Shown here: piece by piece, positions 43,613-54,602 of the stretch | How positions within the stretch are numbered: position 1 is the first letter of the stretch | Layout: each line of letters opens with the position of its first letter | Assembly: GCF_000738775.1 (NCBI RefSeq) | Contig: NZ_JPOC01000017.1 | Location: forward strand, 1 to 64,000 | DNA from: Prescottella defluvii | Lineage (GTDB): Bacteria; Actinomycetota; Actinomycetes; Mycobacteriales; Mycobacteriaceae | Reading direction: 5' to 3' | Length of the DNA stretch: 64,000 bases | Translations under genes and position numbers: made by a program | The notes under the pieces: model-generated | What the model was told of the DNA's origin: nothing | What the model saw: only the letters and a program-made list of their open reading frames with translations | The model's database searches: none

Positions 43613-44233
43613 ATGCAGTTGGTGCAGCGATCCAAGAGGATCCTCGAGGCACACCTGACCGGCGACAGTGTCCGCGCACTGAGCGGATCAATGATCGCCT
43701 ACGACGGCAAGATCACATTCAAGTCCGCCGGATTCGGTGGCGGCGACGGCGTGCTTGCGGCGCTGAAACAACGCACCTCCGGCGAGGGTTTGTCGCTGAT
43801 GGAGTGCACCGGCACCGGGACCATCTATCTCGCGCACGACGCCGCAGATGTCACCATCATCGAAATGACGGGCGAGACCTTGCAGGTCGAATCCGAACAG
43901 CTACTGGCCCTGACCGGGAACCTACGCACCGCCGTGGCGTTCACGGGCCTGCGCGGCGCGGTGGGCGGCCAGGGCTTGTTCACCACCACTGTCACCGGCA
44001 CCGGCCAGGTCGCGTTGATCTCCCACGGTGGTCCTCTCGTCCACCTCGAGGTGGCCCCGCAGCACCCACTGGTTGTCGACCCTGATGCGTTCGTGTGCGC
44101 TCGCGGTCAGCTCACCCAGTCGTTCGTCACCGATGCGTCCTGGCGGACGGCGGTGGGTCAGGGCAACGGCGAGGCGTTCTCGCTGAAGTGGGACGGCACC
44201 GGCGTGGTGTCGATCCAGCCGGCCGAACGCTGA
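43613..44233 (+). CDS. AIM24 family protein, copy 1
   Basis: The 206-aa protein fits the AIM24/TRAP-like beta-helix family: repeated short strands with Gly turns, such as LMECTGTGTIYLAHDAADVTIIEMTGETLQVESEQLLAL, GQVALISHGGPLVHLEV, and the closing FSLKWDGTGVVSIQPAE. AIM24 proteins are named after a yeast mitochondrial protein; bacterial roles are unknown. The ATG at 43613 has a GGGGAG box. It is the first of three tandem paralogues read in one direction. Confidence 0.85.
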   Translation: MQLVQRSKRILEAHLTGDSVRALSGSMIAYDGKITFKSAGFGGGDGVLAALKQRTSGEGLSLMECTGTGTIYLAHDAADVTIIEMTGETLQVESEQLLALTGNLRTAVAFTGLRGAVGGQGLFTTTVTGTGQVALISHGGPLVHLEVAPQHPLVVDPDAFVCARGQLTQSFVTDASWRTAVGQGNGEAFSLKWDGTGVVSIQPAER

Positions 44234-44262
44234 TCAGCTACAGCGGACACAGGGAGCAACGG

Positions 44263-44943
44263 ATGTTCACAAAGGTCAACGACAAGGTTGTCACCGTGGA
44301 TCTGGGCCGGACAGGGCCCGTGGTGGCGCGCCGCGGCGCGATGCTGTTCTACACCGGGCAGGTGCAGTTCACCCCGCACCAGGTCCCAGGTCTCGGGAGC
44401 GGAGGTGGTGGGCTCGGGGCCATGGCCGGCCGGATGCTGCAGGGCGAGCACGAGGCGACGATGCTCGCGCAGGGAACCGGTGCCGTGCACTACGGGTTCC
44501 GCGGAATCGAAACCCACGTCGTCGACGTCTCGGCCGCGGGGCACCTGCGAGTCGAAGCCTCCCGCCTGCTGGCCTACACGAGCGGGTTGCAGGTCTCGGT
44601 CGTCTCCGCGGCCGCCCCGTCCAGTGGTGGCGGATTGCGGGGGGCGTTGCGTGGCGCTGCCGCCGGAATGGCCACCGGGCAAGGCATGTCGACCACACAG
44701 CTCGCCGGACACGGTTTCGCGGTGGTCCTCGGCCACGGCGGGTTTCTGGAACTACAGGTCACCCCCGATCGGCCGGTGATGGTTGATCCGCAGGCCTACG
44801 TCGCAGCCCTCGGGTCGGTGACAACGACATTGAAATCCGGGATGAGCTGGCGGAACGTCGCCCGCAGCGGCGGCGAAAGCATGCAACTCGAGTGCACCGG
44901 TCACGGTGTGGTGCTCGTCCAGGCATCAGAGGAGAAGCTGTGA
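44263..44943 (+). CDS. AIM24 family protein, copy 2
   Basis: The 226-aa paralogue has RRGAMLFYTGQVQFTPH, a Gly-rich loop (GLGSGGGGLGAMAG), EHEATMLAQGTGAVHYGFRGIETHVVDV, HLRVEASRLLAYTSGL and the closing MQLECTGHGVVLVQASEEKL. It shares the 'SG.M..Y.G...F' and 'GTG...V...E' phrases with its neighbours. It starts 29 nt after copy 1 with an AGGGAG box. No signal peptide or membrane segment is visible. Confidence 0.87.
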   Translation: MFTKVNDKVVTVDLGRTGPVVARRGAMLFYTGQVQFTPHQVPGLGSGGGGLGAMAGRMLQGEHEATMLAQGTGAVHYGFRGIETHVVDVSAAGHLRVEASRLLAYTSGLQVSVVSAAAPSSGGGLRGALRGAAAGMATGQGMSTTQLAGHGFAVVLGHGGFLELQVTPDRPVMVDPQAYVAALGSVTTTLKSGMSWRNVARSGGESMQLECTGHGVVLVQASEEKL

Positions 44944-45692
44944 GCACGATCTGGAATCCGGCGACGCTGCCCGGCAACGACAACATTCCGAACAACCACT
45001 ACACGTTCACGGTGGATCTGCAGCACCCGTGGTTCATGTCCAAGGGCGCGATGATCGCCTACTACGGGCAGATGACGTTCACCTCGCTCCAGCACGGTTT
45101 GCAGGGTCACATGCTGCAGATGGTCGCCCAGCAGTTCTCCGCTCCCCTGCACCTGCAAGACTTCGTCGTCGCCGACGGACAGGGCAAGCTGATCCTCGGC
45201 GACCGCGGCTACGACATCAACTCCTACGACCTCGATGACGGCAACCTGACCATCCGGGCAGCGAACCTCCTGGCGTTCGAACCCGCCCTGGCGCTCAACC
45301 AATCGATCGTTCCGGGCTTCGTGACGCTGATCGGCACCGGCAAGTTCCTCGCCTCATCGAACGGGCCGGTCATGTTCGTCGAACCACCGGTGCGGGTGGA
45401 CCCGGAGGCACTCGTCGGGTGGGCGGACTGCCCGTCGCCGAGCCACCACTTCGACCAGGCGTGGGTGACCGGGTTCGTACAGGCCGCCGCGCGCCGCATC
45501 GGCGTGCAGTCGGGCGAGGAACGACAATACGACTTCACCGGAGCCGGCACCGTGTTGGTGCAGTCCAGCGAGAAAGTCATCAACGATCAGTCGCTGGTTC
45601 GCAACATCCTCGGCATGCTGCCCGGGGTCTCCTCGCCGGGACTGCAGCAGATCAACCGTGAGATCAGCAGCCAGCTGGGAGGCCAGGGCTGA
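44940..45692 (+). CDS. AIM24 family protein, copy 3
   Basis: The 250-aa paralogue has FMSKGAMIAYYGQMTFTSLQHGLQ, VADGQGKLILGDRGYDINSYDLDDGNLTIRAANLLAFEPAL, FVTLIGTGKFLASSNGPVMFVEPPVRVDPEALVGW, and the closing RQYDFTGAGTVLVQSSEKV with a 32-residue C-terminal extension. Its GTG overlaps the copy 2 stop (GTGA), so the two are translationally coupled. Three unequal copies in an operon suggest a hetero-oligomeric beta-helix assembly. That is inference. Confidence 0.87.
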   Translation: MSTIWNPATLPGNDNIPNNHYTFTVDLQHPWFMSKGAMIAYYGQMTFTSLQHGLQGHMLQMVAQQFSAPLHLQDFVVADGQGKLILGDRGYDINSYDLDDGNLTIRAANLLAFEPALALNQSIVPGFVTLIGTGKFLASSNGPVMFVEPPVRVDPEALVGWADCPSPSHHFDQAWVTGFVQAAARRIGVQSGEERQYDFTGAGTVLVQSSEKVINDQSLVRNILGMLPGVSSPGLQQINREISSQLGGQG

Positions 45693-45727
45693 CGACTTCG
45701 GTGATCGACGCCAGGACGGTGCCGCGC

Positions 45728-45777
45728 CCGAATCGACCTCCCGCGGACGCGATCGCGGGGGCGGCGGGTCGATTCGG
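45728..45777. terminator. Bidirectional terminator between the AIM24 operon and ppc
   Basis: CCGAATCGACC (45728-45738) pairs with GGTCGATTCGG (45767-45777), and inside it CCCGCG pairs with CGCGGG. It lies between convergent genes. Its outer ten bases match the terminator at 7974-8015. Confidence 0.8.
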
Positions 45778-45810
45778 AAGCGGCGTCGACGGGTGTGGGC
45801 CCTCCGACCG

Positions 45811-48606
45811 TCAGCCGCTGTTCCGCAGCGCCGTCGCCAGTCCGTTCATCGTCAGCTGGATGCCGCGCCGGACGGCGTCGGAGTCGTCGCCGCTGCGGTA
45901 GCGGCGCAGCAACTCCACCTGCAGGTGGTTGAGCGGCTCGAGGTACGGGAACCGGTTGTGCACGGACCGGTCGAGGGCCGGGTTGTCCCACAACAGGTTC
46001 TCGTGGCCGGTGATGGCCCGGTACATGGCAATCGTGCGCTCGTGTTCGGCAACGATCTTGCCGAACACCTCCTCACGCAATGCCTCCTCGGGCACCAGCT
46101 CCGCGTACCGCGCCGCCAGGCCCATGTCGGACTTGGACATCACCTGCGCCATGTTCGACAGCACCGTCCGGAAGAACGGCCACCGCTCGTACAGGCCGGT
46201 CAGCGTCGCGAGCCGGTCCGGGTCACCGCCCACCCACTGCTCGAACGCCGTTCCGGTGCCGTACCAGCCGGGCAGCATCACCCGCGACTGACTCCACGAC
46301 AGGACCCACGGGATCGCCCGAAGATCGGAGATCGACTGCGTCGGCTTGCGGGACGCCGGACGGCTGCCGATGTTGAGGGCGCCGATCTCGGCGACCGGCG
46401 TCGACGCCTTGAAGTACTCGACGAATCCCGGGGTGTCGTGCACCAGGTCCGCATAGGCCACCCGTGCGAGTTCGGCCAGTTCGTCGAGGATCTCGTAGGC
46501 GGGCACCGCATCGGCGCCGAGCCCCTCGACGTCGAGCAGGGTCGACTCGAGGGTGGCCGCGACCAGTGCCTCGAGATTGCGGCGCGCGAGCCGTGGCTCG
46601 GCGTACTTCGCTGCGATCACCTCGCCCTGTTCGGTGATCCGCAGCGACCCCTGCACCGCGCCCGGCGGCTGCGCGAGGATCGCGTCGTAGCTGGGGCCAC
46701 CACCGCGGCCCACCGTGCCGCCGCGACCGTGGAAGAGCCGCAACCGGATTCCCGTCTTCCGCGCGGCCTGCACCAACTCGAGTTCGGCCCGGTACAGCGC
46801 CCAGTTCGCGGCGAGGTAGCCACCGTCCTTGTTGGAGTCGGAGTAGCCGAGCATCACCTCCTGGCTGTCACCGCGATTGGCCACCAGCGCCCGATAGAGC
46901 GGCACGGCCAGCGTCGCGGCGAGCGTGTCGGCACCGTGCCGCAGATCCTCGATCGTCTCGAACAGCGGCACGATCCCCACCGAGCACGACGGCCCGCCGG
47001 CGCCGTCCGGGTCGAACAACCCCACCTCGGCGAGCAGGATCGCGGCTTCGAGCATGTCGCTCACCGAGTCGCACATGCTGATGACGAAGTTCGGGACCGC
47101 TTCCGGGCCGATGCGTTCGACGGCGTCGGCGGCGGCCCGCAGGATGCCCAGTTCCTTCGTCGTCAGCTCGCTGAACTCGGCGTTCGGCCCCGACAGCGGC
47201 CGTCGGGTCGCGAGTTCCCGGGACAGTAGCGCGACCCGCTCGTCCTCGGGCAGCGATCGGTAGTCCGGGTGCACCCCCGACCACGCCAGCAGCTCCGCGA
47301 CCACCGTCTCGTGGACCTCCGAGTTCTGCCGCATGTCCAGCCCGCACAGGTGGAAGCCGAAGACCTCCACCGAGTTCCGCAGTCGCGCCAGCCGGTCGTC
47401 CGCGATGGTGTCGTCGCCGTGCGAGCGCAGGGACACGTCGATGGCCTCGAGGTCGGCCAGCAGTTCGGCGGGGCCACGGTAGTCCGGCCGGTCGCCGGCG
47501 ACCGCGTGCACGGCCGGATGCCCGAGAATCCTCGCCGCCGTGGCACTCAGCCGCGCCCGCAGACCGCGGACTGCACGCCGATACGGCTCGTCGGCACGGA
47601 ACGCCGACTCGTCACCGGATTCATCCGCGAGTCGGTCCAGTTCGGCGGTCACGGTGACCAGCCGAGCCGACATCGACAGTTCCCGTTCGAGCACCTCGAG
47701 CTCCCCGAGGTGGTGTTCGAGCGCGGTCTCGGCGGCACGGTGCGTGGCCCGAGCGACGACTTCGGCAGTGACGAAAGGATTTCCGTCCCGATCGCCGCCG
47801 ATCCACGACCCCGGCCGCAGCATCGGCTCCGCGAGCACGGCCGAGCCGGGCCACCTCGCCCGCAGCCCCTGACGGAGATCCGCGTTGATCTGCGGGACCA
47901 CCTCGAACAGCGAGGCGTCGTAGTAGCGCAGGCCCACCTCGATCTCGTCCTGGATCCGCAAGCGGGACAGACGGATCAGCGCGGTCTGCCACAGCGTGAG
48001 GATCTGGCGTCGCAGACGGCTCTCGATCGCGGCCGACTCGCTCGGGTCCCCCGACACCAACTCCCGCATCCGCATCAGTTCCATGATGCGATTCTGGGTC
48101 TCGAAGATCGTCCGTCGACGAGTCTCGGTGGGGTGCGCGGTGATCACCGGCGCCACCAGGGCACCGACCAACGCGGCACGTGCCGTCACCGGATCGATGG
48201 TCGCCGCATCGAGTTTCGCGTAGGTGGCCGCCAGGCTGCTGTCCTGTGGGGGTTCGCCTGCCCGCGTGTGGATCGCACGACGTCGCTCGCGGTGGATGTC
48301 CTCGGCGACATTCGCGAGCAACGCGAAATGACTGAAGGCGCGGATCACCGGTATGGCGTCTGCGGTGTCGATCCGCCCGAACATCTCGGCGAGGTCCGCA
48401 CGGTCGATCTCCGAACGCCGGACCCGGAAGGACTCCACCCTCGCCCGCTCGACCAGCGTGAAGATGTCGTCGCCGGCCTGTTCCCGAACGATCTCGCCCA
48501 GGATGCCGCCGAGCAGGCGGATGTCCTCGCGGAGAGGTTCGGTGGCCGCCCGCGAGGCGGACTGCGCAGAGGAACGAGCTGCCGACGAATCTGGGATCCC
48601 GGTCAT
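45811..48606 (-). CDS. ppc: Phosphoenolpyruvate carboxylase
   Basis: PEPC makes oxaloacetate from PEP and bicarbonate to refill the TCA cycle. The 931-aa protein has the catalytic [14 protein letters not shown] (HPTET), the GxxRxG-type segment [19 protein letters not shown], the loop [43 protein letters not shown], and the C-terminal RNSG, close to the usual QNTG. GTG 48609 and ATG 48606 are both possible. GATAAT ends 6 nt before the ATG. Confidence 0.97.
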   Translation of the reverse strand: MTGIPDSSAARSSAQSASRAATEPLREDIRLLGGILGEIVREQAGDDIFTLVERARVESFRVRRSEIDRADLAEMFGRIDTADAIPVIRAFSHFALLANVAEDIHRERRRAIHTRAGEPPQDSSLAATYAKLDAATIDPVTARAALVGALVAPVITAHPTETRRRTIFETQNRIMELMRMRELVSGDPSESAAIESRLRRQILTLWQTALIRLSRLRIQDEIEVGLRYYDASLFEVVPQINADLRQGLRARWPGSAVLAEPMLRPGSWIGGDRDGNPFVTAEVVARATHRAAETALEHHLGELEVLERELSMSARLVTVTAELDRLADESGDESAFRADEPYRRAVRGLRARLSATAARILGHPAVHAVAGDRPDYRGPAELLADLEAIDVSLRSHGDDTIADDRLARLRNSVEVFGFHLCGLDMRQNSEVHETVVAELLAWSGVHPDYRSLPEDERVALLSRELATRRPLSGPNAEFSELTTKELGILRAAADAVERIGPEAVPNFVISMCDSVSDMLEAAILLAEVGLFDPDGAGGPSCSVGIVPLFETIEDLRHGADTLAATLAVPLYRALVANRGDSQEVMLGYSDSNKDGGYLAANWALYRAELELVQAARKTGIRLRLFHGRGGTVGRGGGPSYDAILAQPPGAVQGSLRITEQGEVIAAKYAEPRLARRNLEALVAATLESTLLDVEGLGADAVPAYEILDELAELARVAYADLVHDTPGFVEYFKASTPVAEIGALNIGSRPASRKPTQSISDLRAIPWVLSWSQSRVMLPGWYGTGTAFEQWVGGDPDRLATLTGLYERWPFFRTVLSNMAQVMSKSDMGLAARYAELVPEEALREEVFGKIVAEHERTIAMYRAITGHENLLWDNPALDRSVHNRFPYLEPLNHLQVELLRRYRSGDDSDAVRRGIQLTMNGLATALRNSG

Positions 48607-48658
48607 CACCCGATTATCGGCCGACGACCGGTCACCCGCACGACAACGGGGGTGGGCG

Positions 48659-48784
48659 TCAGCCCTTCCAGATCACCTTCGACGGCGTGAGCCGGACGAT
48701 GACCCGAGGCGTGTCGGGTGTGTGGATCAACGCCGCGGCAGCATCGGGGATGGACGTGGAGGCGTTGTACCCGGCCGTCGTCAG
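48659..48784 (-). CDS. Coding-like 41-codon frame after secG without a canonical start
   Basis: Directly overlapping the secG stop, a minus-strand frame encodes [18 protein letters not shown], then [22 protein letters not shown] and a stop. Nearly all codons end in G or C, as in real genes here. No ATG, GTG or TTG lies in frame upstream; only a CTG at 48784 (overlapping the TGA) could start it. It may be a CTG-initiated cistron coupled to secG or the tail of a decayed gene. The end [12 protein letters not shown] resembles C-termini of flavin-binding split-barrel proteins, weakly. Confidence 0.35.
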   Translation of the reverse strand: MTTAGYNASTSIPDAAAALIHTPDTPRVIVRLTPSKVIWKG

Positions 48785-49014
48785 CCGAACTTGATCTCGA
48801 GCCCGATGCCGACGATCGCGATCAGCCAGATCGCCGCGGTGAACACCGTCAGGCGGTCGAGGTTCTTCTCGACGACGCTCGAGCCGGCGAGGCTGGACTG
48901 GACACCGCCACCGAAGAGGCTGGACAGGCCGCCGCCCTTGGCGCGGTGCAGCAGGATGAGCAGGATCAGCAGCAGGCTGGTGATCACCAGCAAGATGTCG
49001 AGGAACAATGCCAT
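48781..49014 (-). CDS. secG: Preprotein translocase subunit SecG
   Basis: SecG is the small accessory subunit of the SecYEG channel. The 77-aa protein has two membrane helices (LFLDILLVITSLLLILLILLH and LTVFTAAIWLIAIVGIGLEI) and the connecting motif RAKGGGLSSLFGGGVQSSLAGSSVVEKNLDR, typical of actinobacterial SecG. It lies downstream of gap-pgk-tpiA, as in M. tuberculosis (Rv1440). Confidence 0.95.
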   Translation of the reverse strand: MALFLDILLVITSLLLILLILLHRAKGGGLSSLFGGGVQSSLAGSSVVEKNLDRLTVFTAAIWLIAIVGIGLEIKFG

Positions 49015-49131
49015 TTCGGTATTAGCTGCCCTTCACGCACGACGATTTCGGCCACTAGCGCGCCCAGCTTACCTGTTACCCGGGCAACCGGGCGCGAACC
49101 GGCCCACCCTCGCGCCGCCACCCCACCGCAC

Positions 49132-49260
49132 ATGAGTGACCACCTGCTCACCGACGAGCACACAGCCGAGACGTACGGGACCGTCCAGAACCATCTGCGA
49201 ACCGGTCTCGACCTGTCGCCGGAGACCATCGGCAAGATCGCCGTCGAGCTGCTCGGCTGA
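49132..49260 (+). CDS. Small 42-aa protein, unknown
   Basis: A 42-aa acidic product, MSDHLLTDEHTAETYGTVQN followed by HLRTGLDLSPETIGKIAVELLG, is encoded divergently from secG. The great majority of its codons end in G or C, it has a balanced composition unlike the Arg/Pro-rich noise frames here, and it is followed at once by a strong terminator. No Shine-Dalgarno is seen before the ATG, and no clear -10 lies at leaderless distance. Confidence 0.55.
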   Translation: MSDHLLTDEHTAETYGTVQNHLRTGLDLSPETIGKIAVELLG

Positions 49261-49277
49261 AACAGCCCCGCGAACGA

Positions 49278-49314
49278 CGCTGGGCGCGTGACCGATTCGG
49301 TCACGCGCCCAGCG
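49278..49314. terminator. Bidirectional 16-bp terminator between the 42-aa gene and tpiA
   Basis: CGCTGGGCGCGTGACC (49278-49293) pairs perfectly with 49299-49314 around the loop GATTC. It lies 18 nt after the 42-aa gene and before the convergent tpiA stop, and supports the small gene being real. Confidence 0.9.
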
Positions 49315-49357
49315 CTGTCTTCGATCGTCACCGCATCACGGCGACGACATCAGCCGC

Positions 49358-50143
49358 TTACGGCAGCGGTCCGCCGGCCGCGATGGCCGACAGCGTCGCG
49401 AACTCGTCCGCCTTGAGCGATGCTCCGCCGACCAGTCCACCGTCGACGTCGGGCTGAGCGATGAGCTCGCCGACGTTCTTGGCGTTCACCGATCCGCCGT
49501 AGAGCACCCGCACGGCCTGCGCGACCTCGGGCGAGGCCAGCTCGGCGAGCGTGTCACGCACCGCCTTGCAGACTTCCTGCGCGTCGGCGGCCGAGGCCAC
49601 CTTGCCGGTGCCGATGGCCCACACGGGCTCGTACGCGACGACGATCTTGGAGATCTCGTCGGCCGACAGACCCGCGAGCGACGCCTTCAGCTGCGCGACG
49701 TTGTACGCCACGTGCTCGCCGGCCTCGCGGATGTTCAGGCCCTCACCGATGCAGACGATCGGGGTGATCCCCGATCCCAGCGCCGCCTTGGTCTTGGCCA
49801 GCACCGTCTCGTCGGACTCGCCGTGCAGCGTGCGCCGCTCGGAGTGACCGACGACGACGAACGTGCAGCCCAGCTTGGCGAGCATCGAACCGCTGATCTC
49901 GCCGGTGTACGCACCCGACTCGTGGGCGGAGACGTCCTGCGCACCGTAGGTGAGCAGGAGCTTGTCGCCCTCGACCAGCGTCTGCACGCTGCGGATGTCG
50001 GTGAACGGCGGGATCACCGTCACGTCGACCTTCTCGAAGTACTTCGACGGCAGCGAGAAAGCGATCTTCTGCACCAGAGCGATGGCCTCGAGGTGATTGA
50101 GGTTCATCTTCCAGTTGCCGGCGATCAAAGGCTTACGTGCCAT
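49358..50143 (-). CDS. tpiA: Triosephosphate isomerase
   Basis: The enzyme interconverts dihydroxyacetone phosphate and glyceraldehyde-3-phosphate. The 261-aa product has [17 protein letters not shown] (catalytic Lys), the active-site His in [10 protein letters not shown], the loop [17 protein letters not shown] (catalytic Glu), and [15 protein letters not shown]. It follows pgk after 3 nt in the gap-pgk-tpiA glycolytic operon. Confidence 0.97.
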   Translation of the reverse strand: MARKPLIAGNWKMNLNHLEAIALVQKIAFSLPSKYFEKVDVTVIPPFTDIRSVQTLVEGDKLLLTYGAQDVSAHESGAYTGEISGSMLAKLGCTFVVVGHSERRTLHGESDETVLAKTKAALGSGITPIVCIGEGLNIREAGEHVAYNVAQLKASLAGLSADEISKIVVAYEPVWAIGTGKVASAADAQEVCKAVRDTLAELASPEVAQAVRVLYGGSVNAKNVGELIAQPDVDGGLVGGASLKADEFATLSAIAAGGPLP

Positions 50144-50146
50144 GTC

Positions 50147-51358
50147 TCAGTCCTCCAGCGCCGCGATGCCGGGAAGCGTCTTGCCCTCGAGGTACTCGAG
50201 GGAGGCGCCGCCGCCGGTCGAGATGTGCGAGAAGCCGTCCTCGGGCAGACCGAGCTGACGCACGGCCGCCGCGGAGTCGCCGCCGCCGACGACGCTGAAC
50301 GCGCCCTTGCCGGTGGCCTCGACGATCGCCTCGGCGACACCCTTGGTGCCGGCCGCGAACTTCGCGAACTCGAACACGCCCATCGGGCCGTTCCAGAACA
50401 CCGTCTTGGCACCCGAGAGGATCGCGGCGAAGCGCTCCACCGACTGCGGTCCGATGTCCAGGCCCATCCAGCCGTCCGGGATCTCCATCACGGAGACCGT
50501 CTTCGACTCGGCGTCCGCCGAGAACGAGTCGGCGATCACCACGTCCTGCGGGATGTGGATGACGTCCGCGTACCGCTCGAGCAGGTCCTTGCAGGTGCCG
50601 ATCATCTCTTCCTGGCACAGCGAGTTGCCGACCGAGATGCCCTGTGCGGCAAGGAAGGTGTAGTACATGCCGCCACCGATGACGAGGGTGTCGACCTTGG
50701 GGGCCAACGCCTCGATCACGGCGAGCTTGTCCGAGACCTTCGAGCCACCGAGCACGACCGCGTACGGGCGCTCGGAGTCCTGCGTCAGCTTCTGCAGGAC
50801 CTCGACCTCGGCAGCGACCAGGTTGCCCGCGTAGTGCGGGAGCAGCTTGGCGATGTCGTAGACCGACGCCTGCTTGCGGTGCACGACACCGAAGCCGTCG
50901 GAGACGAACGCGCCGTCACCGTCGACCAGGTCGACGAGCGCCTTGGCGAGTGCCTCGCGCTCGGCGTCGTCCTTGCTGGTCTCGCGGGGATCGAAGCGGA
51001 TGTTCTCCAGCAGGAGCACATCGCCGTCCGTGAGGCCCTCCGAACGCGCGAGCGCGTCCTGGCCGACGACGTCACCGGCCAGCTGGACATTGCGGCCCAG
51101 CACGTCGCCGAGCTTCGCGGCGACCGGCGCCAGCGACAGCGCCGCGTCGAACTCGCCCTTGGGACGGCCCAGGTGTGCCATCACGATGACCTTGGCGCCC
51201 GCCTCGGCCAACGCCGAGATGGTCGGCGCGGACGCGACGATGCGGCCCGGGTCGGTGATGGTCCCGTTGTCCAGCGGGACGTTGAGGTCGGAGCGCACCA
51301 GCACGGTACGGCCCTCGACCCCCTCGTCCAGCAGGTCCTTCAGAGTCTTGACTGCCAC
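50147..51358 (-). CDS. pgk: Phosphoglycerate kinase
   Basis: This enzyme makes ATP from 1,3-bisphosphoglycerate. The 403-aa product has [31 protein letters not shown], the hinge [27 protein letters not shown], and the ATP-site motif [15 protein letters not shown]. It begins 4 nt after gap and is followed 3 nt later by tpiA. Confidence 0.97.
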   Translation of the reverse strand: MAVKTLKDLLDEGVEGRTVLVRSDLNVPLDNGTITDPGRIVASAPTISALAEAGAKVIVMAHLGRPKGEFDAALSLAPVAAKLGDVLGRNVQLAGDVVGQDALARSEGLTDGDVLLLENIRFDPRETSKDDAEREALAKALVDLVDGDGAFVSDGFGVVHRKQASVYDIAKLLPHYAGNLVAAEVEVLQKLTQDSERPYAVVLGGSKVSDKLAVIEALAPKVDTLVIGGGMYYTFLAAQGISVGNSLCQEEMIGTCKDLLERYADVIHIPQDVVIADSFSADAESKTVSVMEIPDGWMGLDIGPQSVERFAAILSGAKTVFWNGPMGVFEFAKFAAGTKGVAEAIVEATGKGAFSVVGGGDSAAAVRQLGLPEDGFSHISTGGGASLEYLEGKTLPGIAALED

Positions 51359-51362
51359 GGCG

Positions 51363-52496
<1,134 letters not shown>

Positions 52497-52500
52497 CTAG

Positions 52501-52549
52501 TGCGCGCACCCACAGGCGCGCGCATCTGCCCCGGTCACCGGAACCGGGG
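52501..52549 (-). terminator. Two tandem hairpins between whiA and gap
   Basis: The first hairpin downstream of whiA pairs CCCCGGT (52529-52535) with ACCGGGG (52543-52549). The second pairs TGCGCGC (52501-52507) with GCGCGCA (52518-52524). Together they probably end the uvrC-rapZ-cuvA-whiA transcript. Confidence 0.6.
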
Positions 52550-52566
52550 TGGTCGTCGACCGAACG

Positions 52567-53550
52567 TCACGCCTCGTCGAGCAACTCCGCGGTCACCGCC
52601 GACTCCGTGTCCGCGACCCCGACCTCCTTGGCCTTCCGATCCGCCATCGACAGCAGTCGCCGGATGCGACCGGCGACGGCGTCCTTGGTCATCGGCGGGT
52701 CCGCGAGCTGACCCAGTTCCTCGAGCGACGCCTGCCGGTGCTTGACCCGCAGCGTGCCCGCCGCCGCGAGGTGGTCGGGGACGTCCTCGCCGAGGATCTC
52801 GAGCGCACGCTCAACCCGCGCCGCCGCCGCGACGGCCGCGCGCGCGGACCGCCGCAGGTTCGCGTCGTCGAAGTTCGCGAGGCGGTTCGCGGTGGCGCGC
52901 ACCTCGCGCCGCATGCGGCGTTCCTCCCACGTGAGCCGGGTGTCCTGCGCGCCCATCCGGGTGAGCAGGGCGCCGATCGCCTCACCGTCCCGCACCACCA
53001 CCCGGTCGCTGCCGCGCACCTCGCGGGCCTTCGCGGCGATCCCGAGGCGGCGCGCGGCGCCGACCAGCGCAAGCGCCGCCTCCGGCCCGGGGCAGCTGAT
53101 CTCGAGAGCCGACGAGCGCCCCGGCTCGGTGAGCGAACCGTGCGCCAGGAACGCACCACGCCACGCCGCCTCCGCGTCTCCGACGCTGCCACCCACCACC
53201 TGGGCCGGCAGGCCCCGCACCGGACGCCCCCGCATGTCGAGCAGTCCGGTCCGGCGGGCCAGCGCCTCGCCCTCCTTCGCGACCCGCACGACGTAACGGG
53301 AACTCTTGCGCAGACCGCTGGCACTCAGGACGTGCACGTCCGAGTGATACCCGTAGAGGTCGAGAATCTCGCCACGCAGACGGCGGGCGATCGATCCGAG
53401 GTCCACCTCGGCCTCCACCACCACCCGGCCACCCACGATGTGCAGCCCGCCGGCGAACCGGAGCAGCGCCGACACCTCCGCCTTCCGGCAGCTGACCTGA
53501 GTCACCGCCAGCCTGCTGAGCTCATCCTTGACCTCGGCTGTCATCGCCAC
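52567..53550 (-). CDS. whiA: Sporulation/cell-division regulator WhiA
   Basis: WhiA is a DNA-binding protein with a degenerate LAGLIDADG homing-endonuclease fold at the N-terminus and a C-terminal helix-turn-helix. The roughly 327-aa product has [64 protein letters not shown] and the [35 protein letters not shown] 53550 (GGGAG at about 8 nt) and ATG 53544 (ATGA overlap with the cuvA stop) are alternative starts. It lies in the conserved rapZ-cuvA-whiA order. Confidence 0.95.
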   Translation of the reverse strand: MAMTAEVKDELSRLAVTQVSCRKAEVSALLRFAGGLHIVGGRVVVEAEVDLGSIARRLRGEILDLYGYHSDVHVLSASGLRKSSRYVVRVAKEGEALARRTGLLDMRGRPVRGLPAQVVGGSVGDAEAAWRGAFLAHGSLTEPGRSSALEISCPGPEAALALVGAARRLGIAAKAREVRGSDRVVVRDGEAIGALLTRMGAQDTRLTWEERRMRREVRATANRLANFDDANLRRSARAAVAAAARVERALEILGEDVPDHLAAAGTLRVKHRQASLEELGQLADPPMTKDAVAGRIRRLLSMADRKAKEVGVADTESAVTAELLDEA

Positions 53551-54602
53551 GTGGCGCTCTCCCTTCCCCCTGCTGTCCGTTCGGCGGACCGCTCGTCGCC
53601 GCACACCTCGACGTGGCGGTAGTCGTCCGCCTGCTGCCCGGTGAGTCGTTCGAGCACCGCCGCGAGCTTGCCCGCATGATGCTTGTGGGTTCCGTCTTCG
53701 GCGACGTCCGCGTAGACGACCTCCGCACCGAGTTGCACCGCAGCCCGGCACAGGTGGTCTCGTTCCCGCCCGGCCGGTACCGACGCCGAGTCGACGACCA
53801 CGTGGTCGACCCTGAACTCGGGCGCGTGCTGGCACAGTACGTGCAGATGGCGCTCCGCGGAGAATCCTGCGGTCTCGCCGGGTTCGGGCGCGAGGTTGAG
53901 GATCAGCACCTTCCGCGCCGACGAACGCATCAGACCGTCGAGCAGGTCCGGCACGAGAACGTGAGGAATCACACTCGAGAACCACGAACCGGGGCCGAGC
54001 ACGGCGACATCGGCGCTCTCGATCGCGGCCAGCGCGTCCGGGCAGGCCGGCGGGCCCGCCGGCCGCAACCGCACGCGGCGCACCTTCCCCGGCGTGGTCG
54101 CGACCGCGACCTGCCCGCGAATGCACCGGCTGACCCGCGGGTCGGACTCCAACCCGACGACGTCCGCCTCGATCTCCAACGCCACCGGCGACATCGGCAG
54201 CACCCGGCCCTCGATGTCGAGCAGTCGGGCAACGGTGTCGAGGGCCGCGACGGTGTCCCCGAGCACCTCGGTGAGACCGGCGATGATCAGGTTCCCGACC
54301 GAGTGGCCGGCGAGGGCACCCGTGCCGCCGAAACGGTGCTGGACGGTCTCCGTCCACGTCTGGACCTGCGGTTCCCGCGACGCGAGCGCGGCCAGCGCCA
54401 TGCGCAGATCGCCGGGGGGGATGACACCCAGTTCACTGCGCAGGCGTCCGGAGGAGCCTCCGTCGTCGGCAACGGTGACCACGGCGGTGACGTCCGCACT
54501 CAGTCGCCGGGCGGCGGTGAGGGTGGCGTACAGGCCGTGGCCGCCGCCCAATGCGACGATCCGCGGACTGCGGCCGGTTCCGGGCGGTCGATCCTCGCTC
54601 AT
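53541..54602 (-). CDS. cuvA: YvcK/CuvA gluconeogenesis and morphogenesis factor
   Basis: The 353-aa CofD-like protein has [94 protein letters not shown] and [21 protein letters not shown]. YvcK-type proteins bind UDP-GlcNAc and support cell-wall growth; CuvA is the mycobacterial form (Rv1422). Start and stop overlap rapZ and whiA. Confidence 0.94.
   Translation of the reverse strand: MSEDRPPGTGRSPRIVALGGGHGLYATLTAARRLSADVTAVVTVADDGGSSGRLRSELGVIPPGDLRMALAALASREPQVQTWTETVQHRFGGTGALAGHSVGNLIIAGLTEVLGDTVAALDTVARLLDIEGRVLPMSPVALEIEADVVGLESDPRVSRCIRGQVAVATTPGKVRRVRLRPAGPPACPDALAAIESADVAVLGPGSWFSSVIPHVLVPDLLDGLMRSSARKVLILNLAPEPGETAGFSAERHLHVLCQHAPEFRVDHVVVDSASVPAGRERDHLCRAAVQLGAEVVYADVAEDGTHKHHAGKLAAVLERLTGQQADDYRHVEVCGDERSAERTAGGRESATWR

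Noticed and set aside
45658-48690. Long plus-strand open frames across ppc (45658-47229 and 47269-48690)
   Set aside because: Both are antisense shadows of the phosphoenolpyruvate carboxylase gene, with no domain or ribosome-binding site.
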